From assembly GCA_022790755.1 (NCBI GenBank), contig JAAVXR010000095.1, positions 1-37,977 of the forward strand: 37,977 nt of DNA, in the 5' to 3' direction. The DNA comes from Hespellia sp. Lineage in GTDB: Bacteria; Bacillota; Clostridia; Lachnospirales; Lachnospiraceae. Position 1 is the stretch's first letter. Every line of letters begins with the position of its first letter. Below are positions 25,663 through 33,071 of the stretch, one piece after another. The position numbers and the translations under genes were made by a program. The notes beneath the pieces are model-generated. The model saw nothing but the letters and a program-made list of their open reading frames with translations. It was not told the DNA's origin and made no database searches.

Positions 25663-26073
25663 ATGAAAAGCACATTTATTTTTCTCTTAACTCATGGGCT
25701 CTGGGGACAGGAATTACTCGTAAGCACCAAAATGGTGATCGGTGAATTTCAGGATGTCTTAACTTTCCCTCTGATGCCTGACACAAAATTGGAGACATAT
25801 ACCAACTCTATCCAGGACGCAATGGAGCGTCTTCCTGGTTATGATTTTCTTTTTTTAACTGATATTCCCGGCGGAAGTCCCTACAATGTCAGCGCCGCCT
25901 TTCTTGCGAAAAGCGGCGTTGAGGTCGTGTCCGGTCTCAGTATGAACCTGCTGATTTCTGCCATCGAACTGCGAACACAATATCCGTGCGACCAACTATC
26001 TGGACAACTGGTCGCACATATGCTGGACGCAGAAGCATTTATTTATAATATGAAACAATTTCTTGAGGATTAG
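25663..26073 (+). CDS. Orphan mannose-family PTS EIIA domain protein
   Basis: 136 aa, a single EIIA-Man domain. The phosphorylated histidine is His11 in FLLTHGLWGQELL, and FLTDIPGGSPYNVSAAF plus GLSMNLLISAIE are the family's other conserved parts. It takes phosphate from HPr and passes it to an EIIB. AAGGAG lies 10 nt upstream of the ATG. It is on the opposite strand to the rest of the PTS island, and its stop codon overlaps that of the adjacent dehydrogenase by 4 nt. A second EIIA (32533-32937) lies in the main operon, so this copy may pair with the EIIB at 27737 and act in regulation rather than bulk transport. Confidence 0.9.
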   Translation: MKSTFIFLLTHGLWGQELLVSTKMVIGEFQDVLTFPLMPDTKLETYTNSIQDAMERLPGYDFLFLTDIPGGSPYNVSAAFLAKSGVEVVSGLSMNLLISAIELRTQYPCDQLSGQLVAHMLDAEAFIYNMKQFLED

Positions 26074-26834
26074 ATCATCGTCCCACCCGAACAATCCAAA
26101 AAGATCCCAATCATCTGCCGTGAACGTTCCGAACACAGAAATGCCGCCGCATTCCCCATATCATAAGGTGTTGCGAACTCTCCATGAGGCAGGAGCTTAC
26201 GCTTCTCCTCGGTCAGAGGTTCCCCATCTTTGTATAGATGCTCCGTCTGCACATATCCCGGCACAATGCCGTTCACACGGATATGATGCCGAATCAACTC
26301 TTTCGCCATCATTGTGGTCAATGCCGCCAGACCGCCCTTTGCCATCACATAAGGACTGTTATAGATTCTGCTGGGATGAAATGAGCCCTTTGCCAACACG
26401 TTCACAATTGCCGCTTCCCGCTTCTCTTCAATCGCCCGCTTCGTAAATTCGCGCGCCACAAAGAACGCGCTGTTCAACGTTCCTTCCTGACTCTCCCGCC
26501 AGGTTTTTGTCGTAATCTCCTGAAACGCCACCGGCTGAACCTTCGTATTGCCAGCGTTGTTCACCAGATAATCCAACTGAACACCTCTTTCATCCAGCTC
26601 CTGGAACATCCGAACCACTTCTTCTTCCACACTGACATCCGCCTTGACGATCTGGACTTTGACACCAGTAGAAGCCTCCAACGCCTCTGCGTTGGCTCGC
26701 GCACTCTTCTCATCGGACCTGTAGTTCATCACTACATTACATCCCTCTTCTGCAAATACCGTACAGCATCCCATTCCAATTCCTTTGGAACCACCTGTCA
26801 CAAGCACTGTCTTGCCTTTCATATTCAGATCCAT
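26070..26834 (-). CDS. Short-chain dehydrogenase/reductase, paralogue A (Ser-to-Ala)
   Basis: 254 aa, Rossmann-fold SDR. Cofactor motif TGGSKGIGMG (13-22) and NNAG (92-95) are present; active-site Tyr162 and Lys166 lie in SPYVMAKGG. The catalytic Ser normally three residues after the Asn of IVN is Ala148 here (IVNVLAKGS); Ser151 is close and might substitute. The neighbour at 26944 is a tandem paralogue (178 of 254 residues identical in my count) and keeps Ser148. Its substrate is probably a sugar, sugar phosphate or polyol given the PTS context. GGAGG precedes the ATG. The 109-nt gap from its paralogue holds a possible weak promoter (GAGACA, 17 bp, TACGAT). Confidence 0.88.
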   Translation of the reverse strand: MDLNMKGKTVLVTGGSKGIGMGCCTVFAEEGCNVVMNYRSDEKSARANAEALEASTGVKVQIVKADVSVEEEVVRMFQELDERGVQLDYLVNNAGNTKVQPVAFQEITTKTWRESQEGTLNSAFFVAREFTKRAIEEKREAAIVNVLAKGSFHPSRIYNSPYVMAKGGLAALTTMMAKELIRHHIRVNGIVPGYVQTEHLYKDGEPLTEEKRKLLPHGEFATPYDMGNAAAFLCSERSRQMIGIFLDCSGGTMI

Positions 26835-26943
26835 ATGTGTCCTCCTTTACTGCCTGTTTTTACACAAAGCACTTTTTTATATCGTAGCACATTTTTTTTA
26901 CTTTGTCTCTAAATACAGGGAATAATAAGCAATGAATCGAATT

Positions 26944-27708
26944 CTACACCATGGTCCCACCCGTACAGTCCAGAATGACGCCGTTCATCTGCCGCGCACG
27001 GTCTGAACAGAGGAAAGTTGCCGCATTTCCCATATCGTACGGTGTTGCAAACTCACCAAGAGGAAGGAGTTTGCGTTTTTCCTCCGTTCTCGCGTCTCCG
27101 TCTATGTAATTATGTTCCGTCTTTACATACCCCGGAATCAGTGCATTTACACGAATCCGATACTGAATCAGTTCTTTTACCATCGCTCTTGTCAGCGCTG
27201 CCAGACCACCCTTCGCCGCCACATAAGGGCTGTTATAAATACTGCTGGACAAAAAAGCAGATTTTGACACAATATTCACGATCGCTGCCGCTCGTTTCTC
27301 CTCCACCGCCCGTTTCACAAATGCGCGGGAAACAAAAAATGCGCTGTTCAAAGTTCCCTCTTGGTCCCGCCGCCAATCTTTCGTAGTCATCTCTTGAAAA
27401 GGCGTTGGCCGCACTTTCGTATTCGCTGCATTGTTCACAAGAAAATCCAGTTTTATTCCCTTCTCATCCAATCGCCGGTACAGAGATTCAACCTCTTGTT
27501 CGATACTGACATCCGCTTTCATAACCCAGACTTTTACGCTGGCGACATTTTCCAGCTCTTTTGCGTTTCTCTGCGCGCTCTCTTCATCCGACCGATAATT
27601 CATCACCACATGACAGCCCTCTTCCGCAAACACCCTACAACATCCCAAACCAATCCCTTTACTTCCGCCCGTAACCAAAACTGTTTTTCCTCTCAAATTC
27701 AATTCCAT
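26944..27708 (-). CDS. Short-chain dehydrogenase/reductase, paralogue B
   Basis: 254 aa SDR, tandem paralogue of the 26070 gene. TGGSKGIGLG at 13-22; the usual NNAG is NNAA (92-95); Ser148 (IVNIVSKSA), Tyr162 and Lys166 (SPYVAAKGG) complete the catalytic set. Likely NAD(P)-dependent oxidation or reduction of a carbohydrate intermediate. It follows the orphan EIIB by 28 nt with AAGGAG upstream, so it belongs to the regulator-EIIB transcript. Equal lengths and ungapped alignment with paralogue A show recent tandem duplication. Confidence 0.9.
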   Translation of the reverse strand: MELNLRGKTVLVTGGSKGIGLGCCRVFAEEGCHVVMNYRSDEESAQRNAKELENVASVKVWVMKADVSIEQEVESLYRRLDEKGIKLDFLVNNAANTKVRPTPFQEMTTKDWRRDQEGTLNSAFFVSRAFVKRAVEEKRAAAIVNIVSKSAFLSSSIYNSPYVAAKGGLAALTRAMVKELIQYRIRVNALIPGYVKTEHNYIDGDARTEEKRKLLPLGEFATPYDMGNAATFLCSDRARQMNGVILDCTGGTMV

Positions 27709-27736
27709 CTGTATTCTCCTTCCAAATCACCTGTAA

Positions 27737-28213
27737 CTAATCCAATAAATCTTTTAGCCAGCGTTTTTCGCTATCCGGAACCATCTGCACATAAACTTCG
27801 CTCCCTTTCCTCAGGTAATTCCTGATCATATCCTGCTCTCCTTTATCCATATATATTTGATCACAGATTTTGTCTCTTCCCGTAGAATAAGGCATCCGGG
27901 CAATATTGATCTCTTCGAACCGAATCCCTTCTTCTTCCAGATATCTCAGCACAGGAAGATCTCTCACTAGCATCAGCGCCTCCGCCTTCATCTCCTGCCC
28001 CCGCAATTCTTCCCCCGCCTCGCTGCAGGAATAGACTTCCATCGCACACTCTTTTGGAACGGATCTTCGCATCACACTTTGAATGATAGGATTTTCCTGC
28101 AACATATCATCGACAATTACAATACGATTCAAATTTCTTTCCTTTAACCACTTCATCAAAACCTGTCCATGTATCAGCCTTTCATCAATCCTGACATATT
28201 TCAGAGTTCTCAT
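27737..28213 (-). CDS. Mannose-family PTS EIIB (orphan copy)
   Basis: 158 aa, complete EIIB-Man/Sor-family domain. The phosphorylated residue is His15 in VRIDERLIHGQVLMKW; the hallmark RxDxRLIHGQV is intact. It would take phosphate from an EIIA and pass it to sugar at the EIIC-EIID, or to a regulatory target. Its start overlaps the stop of the LevR-type regulator (ATGA), so it is translationally coupled to the regulator rather than to the permease. That placement suggests a signalling role. Confidence 0.9.
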   Translation of the reverse strand: MRTLKYVRIDERLIHGQVLMKWLKERNLNRIVIVDDMLQENPIIQSVMRRSVPKECAMEVYSCSEAGEELRGQEMKAEALMLVRDLPVLRYLEEEGIRFEEINIARMPYSTGRDKICDQIYMDKGEQDMIRNYLRKGSEVYVQMVPDSEKRWLKDLLD

Positions 28214-30978
28214 TCTACCTCCCCTTTTAAAAGCTCAACAATATAAGCTTTCTCCGTATCTGGTATTTCAATCTGGAACAACGCTTCCAGAGATTCCAAC
28301 ACTTCGTCGACAATCTGAAATTCTTTCTGACATTTCACTTTAATTTTATCAATCTCTTTATATGGAAGCATTTCTCTGCGCAACAGCCGTTCAATCATAC
28401 ATGCCACATGTATTGTATAACGGACTATTTTTTCTTCCTGTTCCGTGATATCCATTTTCTCAGTACATTCTTTAAATCCTTGGAGAACCATGGATACCAT
28501 CTTCTCCGCATCCAGGAATTCCAACAATTCTTTCATCGCTTCCGCCAGCACATGCTCGTCGATAGCTCTTCGCTTTTTCTCCCTGTCTGTATTTCCCACT
28601 CTACTGCCGTCAATAAGTTTCTCAATCCTCTCAATTCCTGCTCCGGCTACAATTTCATCCACAGAGATATACGGAATCATGTCTAGCTGTAAATCAGCGG
28701 TTCCGATCACCGCCAACACTTCTTTTTCCGGATATCCTGCCAGATAACTTCCTTCCTCGCTCATTCCATCTGCTCCGACACAACAGATTCCGATCGTATC
28801 GCCTTCCTCCAGACCTGTAATAGCTCTCACCATCTCTGCGATTCTGTATGCCGCTCCCATACCGGACATACAGGTGACAAGAATAACCGCCCGAATTCTC
28901 TGCTGTTCCCGATCCGTTTTCAGCTTCGTTTTCTGTTCTTCCAACATATGAATCATCATACATTCGAGATATTCTATGACTTCCGGCAGTTCCACATCAT
29001 TACTCATACATTTGCGGACCGCTTCTAAGACTGTCAGTGTCGATACCATTCCAAGCGACTGCACCTGAATCCCCGTCTCCTCCGCTATCCTCTCCGCAAA
29101 CATATTCAGCGATCCCATATCCACCAACAGAAGCACGCCCCTGCCTTCATTCATTTCCGTGACAAGTTGAACCGTTTTTCGATATACATCTTCCACTTTA
29201 GCGCTCAAAGGCATATTGATTCCTCTGCAATGTGTTGTGTCGAGCAATTGATTTACCGCATCGGCAATACTGGTCGCAGTATGATCTCCATGTGCCAACA
29301 CGATGGTGCCGATCTTTTTTCGTTCCTGATCCACCTCATCCGCACACAAAAACATTGTCGTGTAGCCGATCTCTCCCCGGGTTATCTTGATGCCCAATTC
29401 CTCTTCCAGAATCGTCAATATCAATTTTGCAACTTTTGCCTCCCTCGGATGTTCTGTGATGATCCCCTCCAAATTTTCCTTTCGGATATCCGTCTTTTTA
29501 TCTAGCCCTTCCAATAAGGCATTCACATGCAGAGCGAACCCCATTTTTATATTATCCGAAAGTCTACGCTTCAGACGCATCTCTGCAAATTCAATCGCCT
29601 CTTCCACCGCATAATACACTTTTCCGGTAATGACTTTATTTAATGCATCTCCACTAAAAGCATTTCTTTCCCCATTCTCCTTTTCCAGCAACGAAGAAAT
29701 ATACGTGTCAATCCCTCGTTCCATATCCACTTCTTTCTGATCTGAATAAAACTTATGGAAAATCAAATATTTTTTGCTGATGACATTTGACTTAAAATCT
29801 CCCTCATCATGTACCACAGGAAATGCATACCACTCCTCTCCATGTATTAAAAATTGTACCAGAGCATTTCGAGAATCCGACGCTTTATAAAATCCTTGCT
29901 CTATATAAAATGGAAGCAGCTTTTGATCCAATTCCATAATCTGCTTCCCCCCGACTTTATACTCCCAAAACGCACGGGCGCACAAAAGCTGTACGTCTGA
30001 TTTCATCTGCCCAATGTTTCCTGTACATTCATACAGCAGAAAACTCAAAACGGTTTCTTTTGATATTTTGATGGAAACGGAAATCTTTTTTTGTTCCTCT
30101 GCTAAAAACATCTCCAAAAGCTCCAGCCGTTCCAGAAGCGGTCTCTTGTTCAAAGGCGGAAGCTGTATTGCCAGTGGCATTCTCCTCATAAAGGTTTTCA
30201 GCAAGACATCCTCCAGCTTTTCCGTCGTTGCGCCAATAATCAACACTTGCGCCGTTCGGCTCCGTTCCGTTTCTCCCAACCTGCGATATTTTCCGTAATC
30301 CATGAGACTAAACAGCATCTCCTGCCCTTCCGGCGGCAATCTGTGAATTTCATCCAAAAATAAAATGCCTCCGTCCGCCCGTTCGATCAAACCAGACTTA
30401 TCACGGTCTGCTCCTGTGAAAGCCCCCTTCTTATGACCGAAGATCTGTGATACGATTAATTGTGAATTTTCCGCATATTCCGCACAATTGAAGATGACAA
30501 ATTCCGCATCTGGTTTCAGCATATTCATGTGTTTCGCATACTCATACATTTTTTGCGCAAACATCGTCTTTCCGGTCCCTGTCGGTCCGTTCAGTAATGT
30601 GTGCAGTCCATTTGGCGGATACAACATCGCAGCTTTCACCTGTTTAATCTGCATTTTCAGCGAACCTTCCCGCCCAATAATACGCTCAAACGCCTGACTG
30701 GTTTCTGTATGTTCCTCCAGAATACTTTCCTGATTCTTCCTGTCAAAAAGATATTGCTCGCAAAATTCTTTTTCACTAAACCGAACAGGCCGCCCTTCAT
30801 ATTTTACTAATTTGCCGGCGGCAGCAAGTAAATTCATCTCTTTACTTACGTTTCCACGATCCATCTTCAGAAGCTCTGACATCTCCTGCGCCGTTACGCC
30901 TGGTTCTTTTCCTTCTTCTACCGCTATTTGAGATAATTCTTTCACCTTTTCATAAATCAAGTCCTGTCTCTTTGCCAT
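28210..30978 (-). CDS. LevR/ManR-type sigma-54 activator with PRD and PTS-like domains
   Basis: 922 aa transcription activator. In order: N-terminal helix-turn-helix (~25-66, VTAQEMSELLKMDRGNVSKEM); AAA+ sigma-54 interaction domain (~95-340) with Walker A GPTGTGKT (131-138), sigma-54-contacting GAFTGA (185-190) and Walker B GGILFLDE (203-210); PRD1 (~450-550, His484 in ALHVNALLEGL); EIIA-Man-like domain (~557-680, VLAHGDHTATS with His563); EIIB-Gat-like domain (~695-790, Cys703 in VTCMSGMGAAYRIAE); PRD2 (~840-920, His857 in YTIHVACMIERLL). The family activates mannose-type PTS operons, with phosphorylation by HPr and its own EII proteins setting activity. I start at 30978 (GGAGAGG upstream); a GTG at 31011 is in frame. 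The matching -24/-12 promoter is at 37501-37515. Confidence 0.95.
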   Translation of the reverse strand: MAKRQDLIYEKVKELSQIAVEEGKEPGVTAQEMSELLKMDRGNVSKEMNLLAAAGKLVKYEGRPVRFSEKEFCEQYLFDRKNQESILEEHTETSQAFERIIGREGSLKMQIKQVKAAMLYPPNGLHTLLNGPTGTGKTMFAQKMYEYAKHMNMLKPDAEFVIFNCAEYAENSQLIVSQIFGHKKGAFTGADRDKSGLIERADGGILFLDEIHRLPPEGQEMLFSLMDYGKYRRLGETERSRTAQVLIIGATTEKLEDVLLKTFMRRMPLAIQLPPLNKRPLLERLELLEMFLAEEQKKISVSIKISKETVLSFLLYECTGNIGQMKSDVQLLCARAFWEYKVGGKQIMELDQKLLPFYIEQGFYKASDSRNALVQFLIHGEEWYAFPVVHDEGDFKSNVISKKYLIFHKFYSDQKEVDMERGIDTYISSLLEKENGERNAFSGDALNKVITGKVYYAVEEAIEFAEMRLKRRLSDNIKMGFALHVNALLEGLDKKTDIRKENLEGIITEHPREAKVAKLILTILEEELGIKITRGEIGYTTMFLCADEVDQERKKIGTIVLAHGDHTATSIADAVNQLLDTTHCRGINMPLSAKVEDVYRKTVQLVTEMNEGRGVLLLVDMGSLNMFAERIAEETGIQVQSLGMVSTLTVLEAVRKCMSNDVELPEVIEYLECMMIHMLEEQKTKLKTDREQQRIRAVILVTCMSGMGAAYRIAEMVRAITGLEEGDTIGICCVGADGMSEEGSYLAGYPEKEVLAVIGTADLQLDMIPYISVDEIVAGAGIERIEKLIDGSRVGNTDREKKRRAIDEHVLAEAMKELLEFLDAEKMVSMVLQGFKECTEKMDITEQEEKIVRYTIHVACMIERLLRREMLPYKEIDKIKVKCQKEFQIVDEVLESLEALFQIEIPDTEKAYIVELLKGEVE

Positions 30979-31140
30979 AAATGTGTTCCTCTCCATCATT
31001 TGTGAATTCACAATTATATTATTCCCTACTTCCTGCCTGATTTATTATCTCCTTAAACCTGTATATATGCCGCCTTTTCGTCCGTAAATTTTTACAGCAT
31101 CCTGTATGCGTTCATAAAAGATTTTTCCGAAAACAGAAGA

Positions 31141-31170
31141 GAGGAGGGGAGCTCTTACACTCCCCTTCTT
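31141..31170 (-). terminator. Probable terminator of the main PTS operon
   Basis: Minus-strand stem of 11 pairs (31170-31160 with 31151-31141, including two G-U) with an 8-nt loop is followed by TCTTCTGTTTT. It lies 20 nt past the dehydrogenase stop and upstream of the regulator gene. The rest of the gap to 30979 holds A/T-rich sequence with only weak promoter candidates. Confidence 0.5.
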
Positions 31171-31189
31171 CCATCTTTTATATATAACT

Positions 31190-31954
31190 TTAAAATCCCA
31201 GCATCATCCCACCGGTATTATCCACAGGGGCGCCAACCGAAAGCGTATTCTGTTCGCTGGCAAGAAATGCAACCATTTTTCCAAACTCATACGGCTCTCC
31301 CAATCTCTTGATCGGTGACCTTTGCGCTCTTGCCTCCATCTCTTCTTTTGACCAGGTCGCCATCATTTTATTAATTACAGACCCCGGCATAATCCCATTG
31401 ACGATGATTCCCTTCTCGCTCAAGTCCACCGCCAACTGCTTCGTCAATCCCATCTCCGCCGCCTTATTCGTAACATAGCAGGCGCGGCCTTTCGTCGTAG
31501 TAGTCAGCGACGCCTTGCTGAGCAGATTCACAATGTATCCTTTTTTCTCTTTCGCAATCAGACGCTTCGCAAACTCCTGGCACATCATAAACATTCCGGT
31601 TACATTATTATCCAGCGCGTCTTTCCACTCTTCCAATGAAATATCACAGATCATCGTCGTTTTTCCACCGCCCGCATTGTTAATCAACACATCCAGACGC
31701 CCAAATTTCTCCTCCGCAAAATCAAAAATGCGAATCACATCCTCCGGTTTGCTGACATCCGCCTGAATCCCATATGCATCCACGTGATACTTTTCGCGTA
31801 TCCCCGCGATGAAAGATTCGCTCCCTTCCACGTCCGAACGATAATCTATAATCAGATTTGCGCCCTCTTCCGCAAACACCTCCGTAATACCGCTGCCAAT
31901 TCCTTTTGTTCCTCCCGTCACAATCACTGTCTTCCCATAAAATCCTAAGTCCAT
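31190..31954 (-). CDS. Short-chain dehydrogenase/reductase, third copy
   Basis: 254 aa SDR, clearly more distant from the 26070/26944 pair. TGGTKGIGSG (13-22), NNAG (92-95), Ser146 (IVNLLSKAS), Tyr160 and Lys164 (ACYVTNKAA) give a complete active site. It ends in DNTGGMMLGF, like many FabG/gluconate-dehydrogenase-type SDRs. Last gene of the main PTS operon, 23 nt after the membrane protein, with AAAGGAG upstream. Likely acts on the imported, phosphorylated substrate or a cleavage product. Confidence 0.9.
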   Translation of the reverse strand: MDLGFYGKTVIVTGGTKGIGSGITEVFAEEGANLIIDYRSDVEGSESFIAGIREKYHVDAYGIQADVSKPEDVIRIFDFAEEKFGRLDVLINNAGGGKTTMICDISLEEWKDALDNNVTGMFMMCQEFAKRLIAKEKKGYIVNLLSKASLTTTTKGRACYVTNKAAEMGLTKQLAVDLSEKGIIVNGIMPGSVINKMMATWSKEEMEARAQRSPIKRLGEPYEFGKMVAFLASEQNTLSVGAPVDNTGGMMLGF

Positions 31955-31977
31955 ACCTACTCCTTTCTTTTTTCCGC

Positions 31978-32514
31978 CTAAAGTTTTTTTATATGAAACT
32001 TCCTCGCCAACAACCTTTCCGCCTGATTATATTTTCTGCGATTGACATATACATAAGATGGTCTTGACAGGTACGGCATCCTCGACTGAAATACAAACAC
32101 CATCTGATTATCTTTTAAGACCGCATACTCACGCTCATGCACAGAAAATGATTTTAAATCACCGTATATCTTTGTTCCGCATAACGTCATTACTCCATTT
32201 TCATAGATCCCGCATGCATCCGAAAAACAGGAAATTGTAATCACCGGGAAAAAAATTTTACTTGCAAGCGCTGCCAGGATTATCGTAAATGTCAGTCCAC
32301 CGTATGAGAACACATGCCCGTTTCGATAAGTATAATAAAGCGCCACAATGATACAAAGGCTCGCCCTGAAAAAATGTGTCAGCAGATCCATCTTCTCCAC
32401 AGAAGATTTTATCTCCATCTCGCACTTTCCCAGTTTCCGATAACTCAGACGCTCTATCCCGGTCTGAAATGCCAATAGTACCACAAAAGTCACTCCAAAT
32501 AAAATCATATACAT
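31978..32514 (-). CDS. Membrane protein with cytosolic PH-like tail, unknown function
   Basis: 178 aa. Hydrophobic helices at ~1-20 (MYMILFGVTFVVLLAFQTGI), ~48-65 and ~72-95, then a soluble C-terminal part (~100-170) whose pattern ACGIYENGVMTLCGTKIYGDLKSFSVHERE resembles bacterial PH-like domains (DUF5673-type). I do not recognise a named family with confidence. It sits between EIIA and the third dehydrogenase with tight spacing (18 and 23 nt), so it is co-transcribed with the permease and may be an accessory of it, in the way DUF956 proteins accompany some mannose PTS operons. It is not DUF956 as far as I can tell. Confidence 0.7.
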   Translation of the reverse strand: MYMILFGVTFVVLLAFQTGIERLSYRKLGKCEMEIKSSVEKMDLLTHFFRASLCIIVALYYTYRNGHVFSYGGLTFTIILAALASKIFFPVITISCFSDACGIYENGVMTLCGTKIYGDLKSFSVHEREYAVLKDNQMVFVFQSRMPYLSRPSYVYVNRRKYNQAERLLARKFHIKKL

Positions 32515-32532
32515 TTCCCGGCCTCCTTTCTT

Positions 32533-32937
32533 TCAATCCTGTTTGTCCAGAAAGCTGTTTACATCTATAAATACAGTCTGTCCCTTTTCCACCAGATAAC
32601 GGCCCAGATCAGCAATATCTTCTGAATCTTTCACCGAAAGCAGTTCCAATAGAATCGGCAGACTCAATCCTGTAAAGTGATGCACTTTATGTTGATTCAT
32701 AAGCCGTACCATGGTGTTAAAAGGTGTTCCGAAGAAGATATCCGTGAACACGAACACTTCTTCATTCTGCTCCAGGTATTCTGCAATTTTCTTCGATATA
32801 TTCTGTTCAAATTCTTCTAAACTCGCTTCCGGATACAATCCAAAGACGCAGACATCTTCCTGAGGACCAATAATCATCTGCGCCGCATCCAGAAACGCTT
32901 TTGCCAAATCCCCATGAGATACAAGTATTATTTTCAC
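32533..32937 (-). CDS. Mannose-family PTS EIIA (main operon)
   Basis: 134 aa EIIA-Man domain. Phosphorylated His8 in IILVSHGDLAKAF; FTDIFFGTPFNTMVRL and FTGLSLPILLELL are the other conserved parts. It starts at GTG (32937) with AAAGGGG 7 nt upstream, possibly lowering its yield relative to the permease. It takes phosphate from HPr and gives it to an EIIB, most simply the 36052 copy in the same operon. It follows the EIIC-EIID gene after 134 nt that contain an 11-bp inverted repeat. Confidence 0.92.
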   Translation of the reverse strand: MKIILVSHGDLAKAFLDAAQMIIGPQEDVCVFGLYPEASLEEFEQNISKKIAEYLEQNEEVFVFTDIFFGTPFNTMVRLMNQHKVHHFTGLSLPILLELLSVKDSEDIADLGRYLVEKGQTVFIDVNSFLDKQD

Positions 32938-32968
32938 GTATACGCCCCTTTCTTCTGTGATTCATTTT

Positions 32969-33020
32969 GAAAACAGCCGCATCGGTTTGAATGTCACATC
33001 CTCCTTACACGGCTGTTTTC
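32969..33020 (-). other. Intercistronic 11-bp inverted repeat between EIIC-EIID and EIIA
   Basis: GAAAACAGCCG (32969-32979) and CGGCTGTTTTC (33010-33020) can form a perfect stem with a 30-nt loop, in the mRNA between the permease and EIIA genes. The stem ends in TTTTC, so it could act as a partial terminator or as an RNA-stability hairpin setting the dose of downstream genes. Confidence 0.55.
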
Positions 33021-33071
33021 TTATTTACAAACTTACAACCACTTTTACACAACTGTTAATCCCACTTACCT

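Noticed and set aside
30979-31140. Promoter for the LevR-type regulator gene
   Set aside because: TATAAT-like sequences occur (31013-31018) but no matching -35 box; I could not choose one with confidence.
32990-33005. Tiny leader peptide (GTG start after AGGAGG) between the EIIC-EIID and EIIA genes
   Set aside because: It would be about 11 residues, with no conservation evidence; the AGGAGG may be chance within the hairpin loop.
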